NCBI RefSeq assembly: GCF_002287375.1
Contig: NZ_NPOA01000003.1
Coordinates: 224,268-288,267 of the forward strand
Direction of reading: 5' to 3'
DNA length: 64,000 nt
DNA from: Virgibacillus profundi
GTDB taxonomy: Bacteria > Bacillota > Bacilli > Bacillales > Amphibacillaceae
The position numbers and the translations under genes were made by a program. Positions 25,294 to 34,353 of the stretch are shown here, piece by piece (position 1 is the stretch's first letter; every line of letters starts with the position of its first letter). A model generated the notes under the pieces. That model was not told where the DNA came from. It saw only the letters and a program-made list of their open reading frames with translations, and made no database searches.

Positions 25294-26654
25294 TGAAATT
25301 AAAGACAAAAATCCAGCTGTTTTCAAGCTTGTTTATGCTTGTATTGGTTTTGCTTGTTAATACGTCTGCTTATTTTTTGTTTTACAAAATTACTTCCGAC
25401 AGAGAATTGGAGCAATTAACTGATCAAACTAATCTACTAGTTAAAACATTAGCAGAAAATCCGGATATTAGTAAAGAAGAAACGAGTGAACTTATATTTG
25501 CCTATTTACCAACGAACGGTATGGCTAAGGTGTTTCCAGAGGAAGGCCAACCTATAGAATGGCTTTATAAGGGGGAAAATGCATATAATGCCTTGGAAGG
25601 TGAATTCTCCACCACAGAATCTCAAGTCATTATTTCACCAGTGGATGGAGTAAGTATTGCTGTTATTTCAAAGCCAATTATATGGAATAACGGAGAAATT
25701 GTAACATTACAAGTATCCAATAATTTAATAGATTTTCGGGAAACAATGAAAAACCTGTTCTATGTACTGGTTATTGCTTCCGCTATTATGCTTATACCCT
25801 CGGTTATTGCGGGAGTGGTATTAAGCAGGTTTTTATTAAATCCAATAAAAAAATTAATTCAAACGATGAAAGAAAATACGCAGCATGCCAAATGGCAGAA
25901 GATTGATGTGGAAAATCGTTCTCAGGATGAGCTTTATGAAATGGAGCAGACATTTAATGAGATGATTGATTATTTAAAGGATAACTTTGAAAAGCAGGAG
26001 ATCTTTGTTTCGGATGCATCTCATGAATTAAAGACCCCCATTTCGATTGTGAAAAGCTATTCACAGTTACTTGAGCGAAGAGGGATCGATAATCCTGCAC
26101 TTGTTAAGGAGTCTATCGAGGCAATTGACTCTGAAGCTGACCGGATGCAAAAACTAGTGGAGCAGATGCTGTCACTGGCAAAGAATAAGCAGATTGCAGT
26201 TATGCAGCAGGTTGATCTTGTCGAACTCAGTGAGGAAACCACTAATACGTTTAGAAGTGCTTATTCAAGGCAGGTGACCTTTGAAAAAAGCACTGATAGT
26301 CTAGTTGTTAATGGAAACAAGGATCAATTAGAACAGATCATTTATATTTTAATTGATAATGCATTAAAATATAGCAAAAATGAGGTTAATGTTAAAATTT
26401 CTGAAAATAATAATCAAGTGGTTTTCAAAGTTAGGGATTTAGGAAAAGGAATACCTAAAGAAGAACAGGAGCGGATTTTTGAACGATTTTACCGAATGGA
26501 TAAGGCCAGAAGCAGGGATACAGGTGGTACTGGATTAGGTTTGGCAATAGCAAAAGCTATAACGAATGAACATCGGGGCGATTTATCTGTAACCAGTAAA
26601 ATGGGTGAGGGTTCTACATTCACATTAAGATTGCCATTGGTAAAAGAAAGCTGA
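25293..26654 (+). CDS. Sensor histidine kinase (YkoH-like)
   Basis: 453 residues. Membrane segments at about residues 10-30 and 155-178 flank an extracytoplasmic sensor domain of about 120 residues; then HAMP, a HisKA helix with VSDASHELKTPISIVKSYSQ (phospho-His), and an HATPase domain with LIDNALKYSK (N box), DLGKGIPKEE (G1) and GGTGLGLAIAKA (G2). It overlaps the response regulator stop by 1 base. The target set is probably the PepSY genes that follow; the stimulus is unknown (envelope or metal stress is a guess). Confidence 0.9.
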   Translation: MKLKTKIQLFSSLFMLVLVLLVNTSAYFLFYKITSDRELEQLTDQTNLLVKTLAENPDISKEETSELIFAYLPTNGMAKVFPEEGQPIEWLYKGENAYNALEGEFSTTESQVIISPVDGVSIAVISKPIIWNNGEIVTLQVSNNLIDFRETMKNLFYVLVIASAIMLIPSVIAGVVLSRFLLNPIKKLIQTMKENTQHAKWQKIDVENRSQDELYEMEQTFNEMIDYLKDNFEKQEIFVSDASHELKTPISIVKSYSQLLERRGIDNPALVKESIEAIDSEADRMQKLVEQMLSLAKNKQIAVMQQVDLVELSEETTNTFRSAYSRQVTFEKSTDSLVVNGNKDQLEQIIYILIDNALKYSKNEVNVKISENNNQVVFKVRDLGKGIPKEEQERIFERFYRMDKARSRDTGGTGLGLAIAKAITNEHRGDLSVTSKMGEGSTFTLRLPLVKES

Positions 26655-26665
26655 TGATTTTCTTT

Positions 26666-26677
26666 TCAAATTCTAAT
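26666..26677 (+). promoter_or_regulatory. Candidate response-regulator site before first PepSY gene
   Basis: TCAAATTCTAAT lies 54 bases before the first PepSY start and recurs exactly at 27491-27502 before the second one. Both are preceded by a TTCT/TTTT-rich half. A related TTTTCTCATCC lies before the third gene (about 28145). Confidence 0.4.
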
Positions 26678-26730
26678 TTTCTTCGGTGATATGACAGAAA
26701 TAACTAAAAAGCCAAGAAGGAGGAAAATAC

Positions 26731-27402
26731 TTGAAAAAGAAAACAATCATTATTATTGCAGCAGTTGCAGTAGCTGCTGCCTTAGGATGGGGTATTTTTC
26801 AGTCTGGTGCGTCAACTGCAAACTCGGAATTTTCATCAGACGAGATACGTGAATTGGTCTTGAGCCAATATCCTGGGGAAATCACTCGACTGGATTTTGA
26901 AAAGGATATTAATGATGCAGTTTATGAAGTAGTAGTAGAAAACAACGGTAAACAGTATGTCATTAAAATGGATGGAATTTCCGGTGAAGTTTTAGATATG
27001 CAAGAGAAATTAATTAGTGAAAATAAAACGAAGGAAGAAGCAAATAATACAGAAAACAATAACAGAAAAACTGATAAAAAAGATGATACAAATGAAAACA
27101 GTGATGTTAATAATGATCAAAAGGGCAAAAATGGTGAAAAAAGTAGTAATGATGGAAAAATCAAAGATAATAACAGTAATAAAGATTCGTCAACTAATGC
27201 CGTAATTAGTAAAGACAAAGCAAAAGAAATTGCATTAAAAGAATTTTCAGGGACAATTGTAGAACTGGAGCAGGATGAAAATGATGGTCGACTCATTTAC
27301 GAGATTCAAATTGAAGATGGGGAAGACGAGGCAGAGGTTGAAATTGATGCATACACGGGAGAAGTTATCTTAGTGGATATAGATTTAGAAGATGGTGATT
27401 GA
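26731..27402 (+). CDS. PepSY-domain protein 1 (two PepSY repeats)
   Basis: 223 residues with an N-terminal hydrophobic signal/anchor (KKKTIIIIAAVAVAAALGWG), a first PepSY unit (about 35-92, LSQYPGEITRLDFEKDINDA ... DGISGEVL), a long Asn/Lys/Asp-rich linker (95-155), and a second PepSY unit (160-220, ALKEFSGTIVELEQDENDGR ... DAYTGEVI). It ends in an acidic tail. PepSY domains are extracytoplasmic modules thought to restrain proteases or sense ligands. TTG start behind AGGAGG. It is the first of three consecutive paralogues following the kinase. Confidence 0.85.
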   Translation: MKKKTIIIIAAVAVAAALGWGIFQSGASTANSEFSSDEIRELVLSQYPGEITRLDFEKDINDAVYEVVVENNGKQYVIKMDGISGEVLDMQEKLISENKTKEEANNTENNNRKTDKKDDTNENSDVNNDQKGKNGEKSSNDGKIKDNNSNKDSSTNAVISKDKAKEIALKEFSGTIVELEQDENDGRLIYEIQIEDGEDEAEVEIDAYTGEVILVDIDLEDGD

Positions 27403-27405
27403 TAA

Positions 27406-27440
27406 TAAGCTACCAGTTCATTCTGGCGGCTTATTTTTTT
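27406..27440 (+). terminator. Terminator after PepSY gene 1
   Basis: TAAGCTACCAG (27406-27416) pairs imperfectly with CTGGCGGCTTA (27423-27433), followed by eight or more T. Confidence 0.65.
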
Positions 27441-27490
27441 TGAGGAAAATGGTACATTTCGATGGTGATAAAATGTTAATGACATTCTCA

Positions 27491-27502
27491 TCAAATTCTA
27501 AT
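27491..27502 (+). promoter_or_regulatory. Candidate response-regulator site before second PepSY gene
   Basis: Exact second copy of TCAAATTCTAAT, 71 bases before the start at 27573 and preceded by ATTCTCA. See the copy at 26666. Confidence 0.4.
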
Positions 27503-27572
27503 CTGACTCACAGCCTTCTTTCATACTACCTGGTTATGATATAAGTAACAACAAATCAAGGAGGAAAAAAAC

Positions 27573-28115
27573 ATGAAAAAGAAATTAGCTATCGCAATTG
27601 GAACATTAACAGGTGCTGCAGTTATAGGATTAGGAGTATATCAAACAGATGCAATCAAGGCGGATCCAAAATTAGCATCAGATGAGATTCGTGACATGAT
27701 ATCAGATCAATATGAAGGATCAATCACTGAATTTGAATTGGAAAAGGAATTTAACAAAGTAGTATATGAAGTTGAAGTAGAAGGTAATGGGAAAGAATAC
27801 GATTTGAAAATTGACGGCGACACTGGGGAAGTATTAAAAGAAAATACAAAGGAAACTAAAACTAACGATGTTCCAACAAAAGAGCAGGATGTTAAAACAT
27901 CTAACAAGGATGTAATCGGTATTGAAAAGGCTGAAGAAGTTGCATTAAAAGAATTTGCTGGAACAATTACAGACCTTGAGCTTGATGAAGACGATGGCCG
28001 ACTTGTTTATGAAATAGAAATTGAAAATGGAAAAAAAGAAGCAGACTTTGAAATTGATGCCCTAACAGGAGAAATACTAGAAATGGAAATCGATTTAGAA
28101 GAAGATGATGATTAA
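27573..28115 (+). CDS. PepSY-domain protein 2
   Basis: 180 residues with a signal/anchor (residues 2-28, LAIAIGTLTGAAVIGLGVYQ), two PepSY units (about 38-92 and 118-175) and only a 25-residue linker between them, so the shortest of the three paralogues. The final residues are acidic (DLEEDDD). ATG with CAAGGAGG 7 bases upstream. High similarity in signal and PepSY cores to the proteins on each side shows tandem gene duplication. Confidence 0.85.
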   Translation: MKKKLAIAIGTLTGAAVIGLGVYQTDAIKADPKLASDEIRDMISDQYEGSITEFELEKEFNKVVYEVEVEGNGKEYDLKIDGDTGEVLKENTKETKTNDVPTKEQDVKTSNKDVIGIEKAEEVALKEFAGTITDLELDEDDGRLVYEIEIENGKKEADFEIDALTGEILEMEIDLEEDDD

Positions 28116-28223
28116 TTGTAAAGAACAATTTACGAATCTAATTGTTTTCTCATCCTATTATAACGGTAATTTCATCTTGAACAGGTAGAATAAAAATACC
28201 AACAAAACAAGGAGGCAAGAGAA

Positions 28224-29078
28224 ATGAAGAAGAAGTTAGGTTTAACAATTGGAACATTGGCAGCAGCTGCAGTTCTGGGATTAGGCTTCTCCCAGTCAGG
28301 AGCTGTTCAGGCCGAACCGGATCTAACTACTGATGATATTCGCAACAAAGTTACAGCTCAATATCCAGGGGAAATAAAAGAACTGGAGTTGGAGGGTGAT
28401 TCAAAAAATGCAATATACGGGGTAGAAATAAAAATTGAAGACAAGGAATACAAACTAAAATTAGATGGCAATACAGGAGAAGTTCTAAGTCTTGATGAAA
28501 ATGTAAAAGCAATGTCACAAAAAGAAAATAATGATAAGAAAGCTATCAATAAATTATCTTTTAACGAGAGGATTTTAACTGCAGATGATGCAGTTGAAAC
28601 AGGTGTTAAAGATGATGATAAATCAAATAAACAAGATAAAAAACAAGAAGGCAAAGTTGAAAAGCCGGCAAAGAGTAATGAAAAATCTGTTAAAGAAAAA
28701 TCGGAATCCAACAATAAATTGGTTATAGCAGAAAAACCTTCCAGCAATAATAATGATGATGCAGATGACAGAGATGATAAAGTTGAAAAGGCTGATAAAC
28801 TATCTAATAAAACTAAAGTTGTTAAAACCGACAAACCTGCCAAAAAGGAAAAACCTGCTAAGAAAGCAGTTATAAGTAAAAGTAAGGCAAAAAGTATAGC
28901 ATTAAATCAGTTCTCCGGTAATATTGAGGAAATTGAGCTTGATCGAGATGATGGTCGCTTAATTTATGAAGTGGAAATTAAAAATGGCAACAAAGAAGCA
29001 GAAATAGAAATCGATGCTTATACCGGAAAAGTTATCTTAGTAGATATTGACACAGATGACGACGATGACGATGATTAA
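28224..29078 (+). CDS. PepSY-domain protein 3 (long charged linker)
   Basis: 284 residues: signal/anchor (residues 2-28), PepSY unit 1 (38-95), a very long Lys/Asn/Asp/Ser-rich linker (about 96-215, containing KPAKKEKPAKKA near its end), PepSY unit 2 (222-275), and a run of seven aspartates at the C-terminus. Compared with its neighbours the linker has grown by more than 90 residues, probably by repeat slippage. The acidic tail may bind cations such as calcium. ATG has CAAGGAGG upstream. The unit ends at a strong terminator. Confidence 0.85.
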   Translation: MKKKLGLTIGTLAAAAVLGLGFSQSGAVQAEPDLTTDDIRNKVTAQYPGEIKELELEGDSKNAIYGVEIKIEDKEYKLKLDGNTGEVLSLDENVKAMSQKENNDKKAINKLSFNERILTADDAVETGVKDDDKSNKQDKKQEGKVEKPAKSNEKSVKEKSESNNKLVIAEKPSSNNNDDADDRDDKVEKADKLSNKTKVVKTDKPAKKEKPAKKAVISKSKAKSIALNQFSGNIEEIELDRDDGRLIYEVEIKNGNKEAEIEIDAYTGKVILVDIDTDDDDDDD

Positions 29079-29082
29079 AATA

Positions 29083-29116
29083 AAAACTGCCGGATTTATT
29101 ATCCGGCAGCTTTTAC
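29083..29116. terminator. Bidirectional terminator
   Basis: CTGCCGGAT (29087-29095) pairs with ATCCGGCAG (29101-29109) with A and T flanks, between converging genes. Confidence 0.85.
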
Positions 29117-29128
29117 CTTTAAAGAAAT

Positions 29129-30709
29129 TTATTTTGTTTTTATAACAAAATTATTTACAGCAGTTGCCGGCACTGTTGCATGCTTTTCAAAGTAGCTTCT
29201 GATCAGCTCAACGGCATCCTTTTGAATTTCTTTGACAACTGTTTTCCCTTTAAACATCTCATAATTTCCCCCACCACTGGCGCGGTAATTATTTAAAACA
29301 ACATGATAAAATTCATTTTCTTTAAGGGCTTTTCCATGATAGGTTATATTTTCTACCCTGGCTCCGAATGGATTAGCTAAATTAATGGAGTAATTAATTC
29401 CTTCCCACATATCATAATTATAATGCTGTGGTTTGGGAGCAACATAGGCAGGGTTAACTTCTATCTCTCCATCTTTTCCAAGGACAAAGTATTCCGCACT
29501 TTTCTCTAAAGCATCTTTAATATCCTTACCGGACAATTCAAGTACAACTAGTGTATTGGGATACATATAATTGGAGACGACATCCCTCATTGTAACAACA
29601 GAACCAAATCCTTCTGAACTATTATTAAGCAGGGAAGAAACCGAAATGTCCACACCACTCACGTCCATTTGAACTTTTTGAATAAACTCGATAAAAGGGT
29701 GTTTTGAAATCCTGGCCTGAAGTGGGTTAGATATGGACATATCGCCCTCAATATAACCAATCGGCTGATCCAGCCACTTTTGAGTAAAAGCTTCCAATTC
29801 TTCCATATAGCTCATAATTTCCGGATCTGACTCTACATTATCAAGCGTGTGAATAAATGCATGCTTTTCATAGATTTCCCAGTCATTTTCGTCTGAATGC
29901 AGCTCAATATCGATTTCTCCATAATTACTTCCATTATTTCCAGGCTGGATAACCAATACGTCATTTATAGTACCTATTAATTTACGGTGCTGATGTCCGG
30001 TTAATAAAACATCTATACCATCAATTTGTTCACAAATGTCATACCCTTGATTTTCCCCCGTCAAAGCTTCGGTTGGCTCCCCTGTTTCAATATCTTTTTC
30101 AAATCCCCCATGATAGGAAGCAATCACAACATCGGGACTTTCTGCATCACGAATATGTTTTACCCATTTTTGAATTGTGGAAAAAGCATCAGCAAATTGG
30201 ATACCTTTAATGTGGTCAGTTGATTCCCAATTAGGAATGTAGTGTGTTGTTATTCCAACAATGGCAACTTTTATCCCATTATCCAGTGTTTTTATAATAT
30301 AAGGAGGGCCGAACTTTGGCTTTCCAGTATTTTCATTTAAAATATTTGCTGAAAGCCAGGGAAAGTTGGACTGATTAATAGCATCAGATAAAATTTCTGC
30401 CCCAAAATTAAATTCATGATTTCCAATGACTCCAGCATCGATTCCAATACGGTTCATGATACCAATCATCGGGTTTTCCTTTTCTGTATGTTCCTTCACA
30501 TAATGTGTCATTAATGGTGTGCCTTGAATTAAATCACCATTATCAAGTACGATCACATGCTCATTTTCTTTGCGAATTTGTTTTACAATGGTCGCATATT
30601 TTGTAAGTCCAATATCAGCAGTTTCATTTGAACCATATAAAATTGGCATGGCATTTCCGTGGACATCACTTGTATATAAAAGTTTGATTTTTGCTGTGTT
30701 TAATTTCAT
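29129..30709 (-). CDS. Bifunctional metallophosphatase/5'-nucleotidase family protein
   Basis: About 526 residues. The N-terminal calcineurin-like domain carries LLYTSDVHGN, DNGDLIQG, VIGNHEFNFG and LLTGHQHRKL, the dinuclear-metal motifs. The C-terminal domain (from about residue 330) is a 5_nucleotid_C domain with VVLNNYRASGGGNYEMF. No signal peptide, so cytosolic, as for B. subtilis YunD. GGAGG lies 12 bases before ATG at 30709. It lies downstream of a phosphonate-type ABC importer on the same strand, suggesting it acts on an imported or phosphonate-derived nucleotide/phosphoester; that link is inference. Confidence 0.87.
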   Translation of the reverse strand: MKLNTAKIKLLYTSDVHGNAMPILYGSNETADIGLTKYATIVKQIRKENEHVIVLDNGDLIQGTPLMTHYVKEHTEKENPMIGIMNRIGIDAGVIGNHEFNFGAEILSDAINQSNFPWLSANILNENTGKPKFGPPYIIKTLDNGIKVAIVGITTHYIPNWESTDHIKGIQFADAFSTIQKWVKHIRDAESPDVVIASYHGGFEKDIETGEPTEALTGENQGYDICEQIDGIDVLLTGHQHRKLIGTINDVLVIQPGNNGSNYGEIDIELHSDENDWEIYEKHAFIHTLDNVESDPEIMSYMEELEAFTQKWLDQPIGYIEGDMSISNPLQARISKHPFIEFIQKVQMDVSGVDISVSSLLNNSSEGFGSVVTMRDVVSNYMYPNTLVVLELSGKDIKDALEKSAEYFVLGKDGEIEVNPAYVAPKPQHYNYDMWEGINYSINLANPFGARVENITYHGKALKENEFYHVVLNNYRASGGGNYEMFKGKTVVKEIQKDAVELIRSYFEKHATVPATAVNNFVIKTK

Positions 30710-30792
30710 TAATTTATGATACCTCCATATGCAAAGAAACGAAATTAGAGCATAAAAACACCCTATCATTTCGTTTCTTCTTAAAACTTTAA

Positions 30793-31593
30793 TTATACTA
30801 TTTTACTTCTAATTCGTGATGATGCAAAGTCGATAACAGTTACAACGATAATAATAGCCAATAGAATGGTTCCCATTTCGTTCCAGTTTCGGTTATTGGA
30901 TGCGAAAATAATCATTGTACCGATACCACCGGCACCAACAATACCGAGGATGGAAGAAGCACGAATATCTATTTCAAATCGGTAAATAGCGAATGACAGG
31001 AATTCAGGAATAACCTGTGGCATTACAGCATAAAAAAGGATCTGAATTTTATTTGCACCGTTTGCTTCCATGGCCTGAACAATTTCCATATCAATCGATT
31101 CAATAATTTCAGAGAACATTTTCCCTAACATTCCAGTTGAACCTATCGCAATGGCAAGAACTCCGGCAAATGCGTTAGGACCAACAGCTACAACGAATAG
31201 AATAGCTAAAATAAGATCCGGGAAAGCACGAACTGCAGATAGAATCCATTTTCCAATCGTTGAGAAAATTTTCCCGCCCATCATGTTATGTGCAGCTAGA
31301 AATGCTAATGGTATTGCTAAAACTGCTGCCATTAATGATCCTGCGAATGCAATAAATATGGTTTCCAGCATACTTAAAGCAACTTCTCCGGTGGCTCCCC
31401 AGTCAGGATTGAATAGTTTAGGAATAACCCTGTGGAAGTTACTTATTGCCCGTTCAATAGCACGTCCCCAATCAATATCAATACTCAAAAAGGTCCATAC
31501 GTATAAAGCTATTACTAAAAGCGTAATTATAACCCGCTTCACTTTTTTATAAAGCGAGTTTTTTGGCTTTGGAGGTAATGAATAAGTTTCCAT
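30793..31593 (-). CDS. phnE: Phosphonate-type ABC transporter permease, second copy
   Basis: 266 residues with a PhnE permease fold: six hydrophobic segments and a cytoplasmic EAA-like loop reading EAMEANGANKIQILFYAVMP, then FEIDIRASSILGIVGAGGIG, which is diagnostic of PhnE. It overlaps the previous phnE by 1 base (TAATG) with GGGAGG upstream. Together with the other PhnE it should form the channel dimer. The assignment to phosphonate rather than phosphite or phosphate ester transport is by family name only. Confidence 0.87.
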   Translation of the reverse strand: METYSLPPKPKNSLYKKVKRVIITLLVIALYVWTFLSIDIDWGRAIERAISNFHRVIPKLFNPDWGATGEVALSMLETIFIAFAGSLMAAVLAIPLAFLAAHNMMGGKIFSTIGKWILSAVRAFPDLILAILFVVAVGPNAFAGVLAIAIGSTGMLGKMFSEIIESIDMEIVQAMEANGANKIQILFYAVMPQVIPEFLSFAIYRFEIDIRASSILGIVGAGGIGTMIIFASNNRNWNEMGTILLAIIIVVTVIDFASSRIRSKIV

Positions 31594-32408
31594 TAGATCA
31601 GTGCCTCCCTTAATTTATTACTGATATACTCGATGACAATTACAACAATAAAAATAAGAACGATAATCATCATTGCATTTGGATAATTATAGAATCCCAG
31701 CTGCTGATTTAAAATCAGACCAATACCACCGGCACCAACATAACCTAATACGACAGATGCACGAATGTTAATTTCAAATACATACAGTACCAATGATGTA
31801 AATTGTGGTAGTACTTGTGGTACCAAGCCATACCATATAACCTGATAAACATTTCCCCCGGAAGCACGCATCGCTTCTAATGGATTCATATCAACAGATT
31901 CGATCGTTTCACTGATTAACTTAGCTAATATACCTAATGAGAAAACAATTAGAGCTAAAATACCGGGAAACAGACCAATTCCGAATAAACCAACAAAGAT
32001 AACAGCTAATACTAAATCCGGAATGGTACGGAGTATATTTAAGAATGTACGGGTTGTATAGTATAAAGGCTTAAATGTCGTTACATTTCGAGCAGCTAAG
32101 ACTGCTAAAGGAATAGTTAAGATAGATGCCACTGTTGTAGCAATAATAGCCATTTGGATCGTTTCCACCATCGGCCCCCAAATTGCAGGTACTACATTTA
32201 AGTTAGGTGGGAAAAACTTTTCAATAACTGTAAACATATTACCAAGTGCGCCAGCAAATCCACCAACCATCTCTTTTTGTGTCCAATACATACTGAATAA
32301 ATAAATACCTAAAATCACAAAAAAGATAACAGTTATTTGCATTTTTATTTTAGCTGGGTAAATTGATGGTGTTTTCTTTTCGGCTAATGAATTGTTTTCA
32401 TTTGTCAC
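31593..32408 (-). CDS. phnE: Phosphonate-type ABC transporter permease, first copy
   Basis: 271 residues. It has the same architecture as its neighbour, with EAMRASGGNVYQVIWYGLVP and FEINIRASVVLGYVGAGGIG. GTG start at 32408 overlaps the stop of phnC by 4 bases (GTGA). Two similar permease genes in tandem is the normal arrangement of phnCDEE operons in Firmicutes. Confidence 0.87.
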   Translation of the reverse strand: MTNENNSLAEKKTPSIYPAKIKMQITVIFFVILGIYLFSMYWTQKEMVGGFAGALGNMFTVIEKFFPPNLNVVPAIWGPMVETIQMAIIATTVASILTIPLAVLAARNVTTFKPLYYTTRTFLNILRTIPDLVLAVIFVGLFGIGLFPGILALIVFSLGILAKLISETIESVDMNPLEAMRASGGNVYQVIWYGLVPQVLPQFTSLVLYVFEINIRASVVLGYVGAGGIGLILNQQLGFYNYPNAMMIIVLIFIVVIVIEYISNKLREALI

Positions 32409-33181
32409 GATTCATCTGCCCCCCCACGCAAGTCATCCTCACGTATTGAACGGCCGTAAATTTCTTCAAATGTTTTTTCTGATACCTCTGATACCGGGCC
32501 ATCAAATACAATTTCCCCGGCGCGCATGCCGATAATACGATCTGCATATTCCATTGCCATATCAATAAAATGCAGGTTAACAATTGTTGTAATGTTATCC
32601 TCTTTATTGATTTTCTTTAAATAAGTCATTACCTGATGTGATGTTGGAGGATCAAGCGACGCAACCGGTTCATCAGCCAGTATATATTTCGGCTTTTGTG
32701 TAAGAACACGTGCGATACTTACACGCTGCTGCTGACCACCACTTAATTCATCTGCACGATTATAAATTTTCTCATCAATATTTACTCGTTTTAAACTTTC
32801 ATACGCAAGTCCAATGTCTTCCTTTTTAAATAAACTGAAAATAGATCTGAGTGTTCCTGTATGACCCAACCGACCTGCCAGTACATTTTTCAGCACATTG
32901 GATCGTTTAACAAGGTTATAGTTTTGGAAAATCATGCCGATCTTTGTACGGAGTTTTCGAAGATCTCCACTATGATAGTTAATAATATCCTCACTATCTA
33001 CCAGCAGTGAGCCCGAAGTTGGAGTAACCAAACGATTTATACTGCGGATAAAAGTGGATTTCCCTGCTCCGGATAATCCAACAATTACAACAAACTCACC
33101 ATCTTTAATGGTAGCATTTATATTTTTTAAACCTTCTGTACCATTGGGATATACAAGACCCACATTGTTAAATTCAATCAT
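32405..33181 (-). CDS. phnC: Phosphonate-type ABC transporter ATP-binding protein
   Basis: About 258 residues: Walker A GLSGAGKSTFIRSIN, Q-loop IFQNYNLV, the PhnC-specific RSNVLKNVLAGRLGHTGTLR, signature LSGGQQQRVSIARVLTQ, Walker B YILADEPVASLDP, H-loop NLHFID. ATG at 33181 with GGAGGAAG upstream; a TTG 18 bases earlier would overlap this site. A terminator-like hairpin separates it from phnD. Confidence 0.9.
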   Translation of the reverse strand: MIEFNNVGLVYPNGTEGLKNINATIKDGEFVVIVGLSGAGKSTFIRSINRLVTPTSGSLLVDSEDIINYHSGDLRKLRTKIGMIFQNYNLVKRSNVLKNVLAGRLGHTGTLRSIFSLFKKEDIGLAYESLKRVNIDEKIYNRADELSGGQQQRVSIARVLTQKPKYILADEPVASLDPPTSHQVMTYLKKINKEDNITTIVNLHFIDMAMEYADRIIGMRAGEIVFDGPVSEVSEKTFEEIYGRSIREDDLRGGADES

Positions 33182-33241
33182 AATATGTACTTCCTCCAAT
33201 TACAGACTTATATCCTGATTAATTTCTTGTAAACTAGGAAA

Positions 33242-33267
33242 AAAAGGGGAGTATTTTCTCCCCTTTT
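33242..33267 (-). terminator. Terminator-like hairpin between phnD and phnC
   Basis: AAAAGGGGAG (33242-33251) pairs with CTCCCCTTTT (33258-33267). Read in the transcription direction it is followed by a T run. It probably allows partial read-through so that the binding protein is made in excess over the membrane parts. Confidence 0.7.
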
Positions 33268-33301
33268 GAAGTTTTTAAAACCTATTTAATTTAATCTAAA
33301 T

Positions 33302-34273
33302 TTAAAGTTCAATGTTATCTTTGAATTCCTGATATGTCTCTTTTACTACTTCATATTCTTCATCAGATGCTTCATCAATTGCATCCCAGTTATATACGTC
33401 ATTCATAATTTTAATCATTTCTTCATCTTCATTAAATGATAGGAAAACATCTTTAATTTTCTGAACCAGTTCATCATCAAGCTCTTTTGTAACAGATATT
33501 GTATCATTAGGGATTTCAGCTGTATAACCAAGAACCGTTAGTTTATCCATAACATCAGGATATTCTTCTTCAAGCTCTGTGCGCACATCATCGAAAGTTG
33601 TTGCTACATCAGCATCGCCTTCATAGACTGCAATTGCCGAACTGTCATGTCCACCTGATTGAATAGATCCACTGAAAAAATCACTTTCCAATTCCGGTGC
33701 AGATGCATAATCAAATTCTTCCATTAATTGGCTTGCGGGGAATAAATACCCGGAAGTTGATCCCTGGTCAGCATATGCCCAGACTTTGCCTTCTAAATCT
33801 GCTAAACTCTCAATACCGGAATCAGAGCGTACTAGGTATTGTGCTTTGTATGTACCTGATCCGTATCTGATGGATTTTAAGATTACTTCTACTCCATATT
33901 GCTCGTTTGCTAAAACATAACCGAATGCAGGGATAAATCCGATTTGAACCTGATTTGCTCCCATTGCTTCAACTAACGCATTATAGTTGGTCATAACTTG
34001 ACCTTTTACTTCAATTCCCAATTCTTCACCTAAGCGCTCTGCTAAAGGTTCCACTGTATCAGCAATTGTATCTGAATCCTGTGATGGTACAAATCCCATT
34101 ACTAATGTTTCCGGTGTTTCGCTACCTTCACTTTCATCTCCACTGTCAGTACTTGTTTCTGCATCGTCAGACCCTTCACTGCCGTTACTGGAATCTGCAT
34201 CATCAGAACCTCCGCATGCCGCCAGTACAAGTGCTAATGCCAACACAAGCAATAGACTATAAAGTTTCTTCAT
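33302..34273 (-). CDS. phnD: Phosphonate-type ABC transporter substrate-binding lipoprotein
   Basis: About 323 residues. Lipoprotein signal ending in LALVLAACGGS, an acidic Ser/Asp/Glu linker (to about residue 55), then a PhnD-type periplasmic-binding domain with MGFVPSQDSDTIADTVEPLA, IGFIPAFGYVLAN, and a VWAYADQGSTSGYLFPA loop that holds the ligand. ATG at 34273 is preferred over the adjacent 34276 for spacing to AGGAGGG. First gene of the minus-strand phn operon. Confidence 0.9.
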   Translation of the reverse strand: MKKLYSLLLVLALALVLAACGGSDDADSSNGSEGSDDAETSTDSGDESEGSETPETLVMGFVPSQDSDTIADTVEPLAERLGEELGIEVKGQVMTNYNALVEAMGANQVQIGFIPAFGYVLANEQYGVEVILKSIRYGSGTYKAQYLVRSDSGIESLADLEGKVWAYADQGSTSGYLFPASQLMEEFDYASAPELESDFFSGSIQSGGHDSSAIAVYEGDADVATTFDDVRTELEEEYPDVMDKLTVLGYTAEIPNDTISVTKELDDELVQKIKDVFLSFNEDEEMIKIMNDVYNWDAIDEASDEEYEVVKETYQEFKDNIEL

Positions 34274-34353
34274 CATGACCCTCCTAGAGTATTATATATT
34301 TAAATTGTCTTACTCTTATATTAAATAACATTTAGGGTAAAATTACTAGTCTA

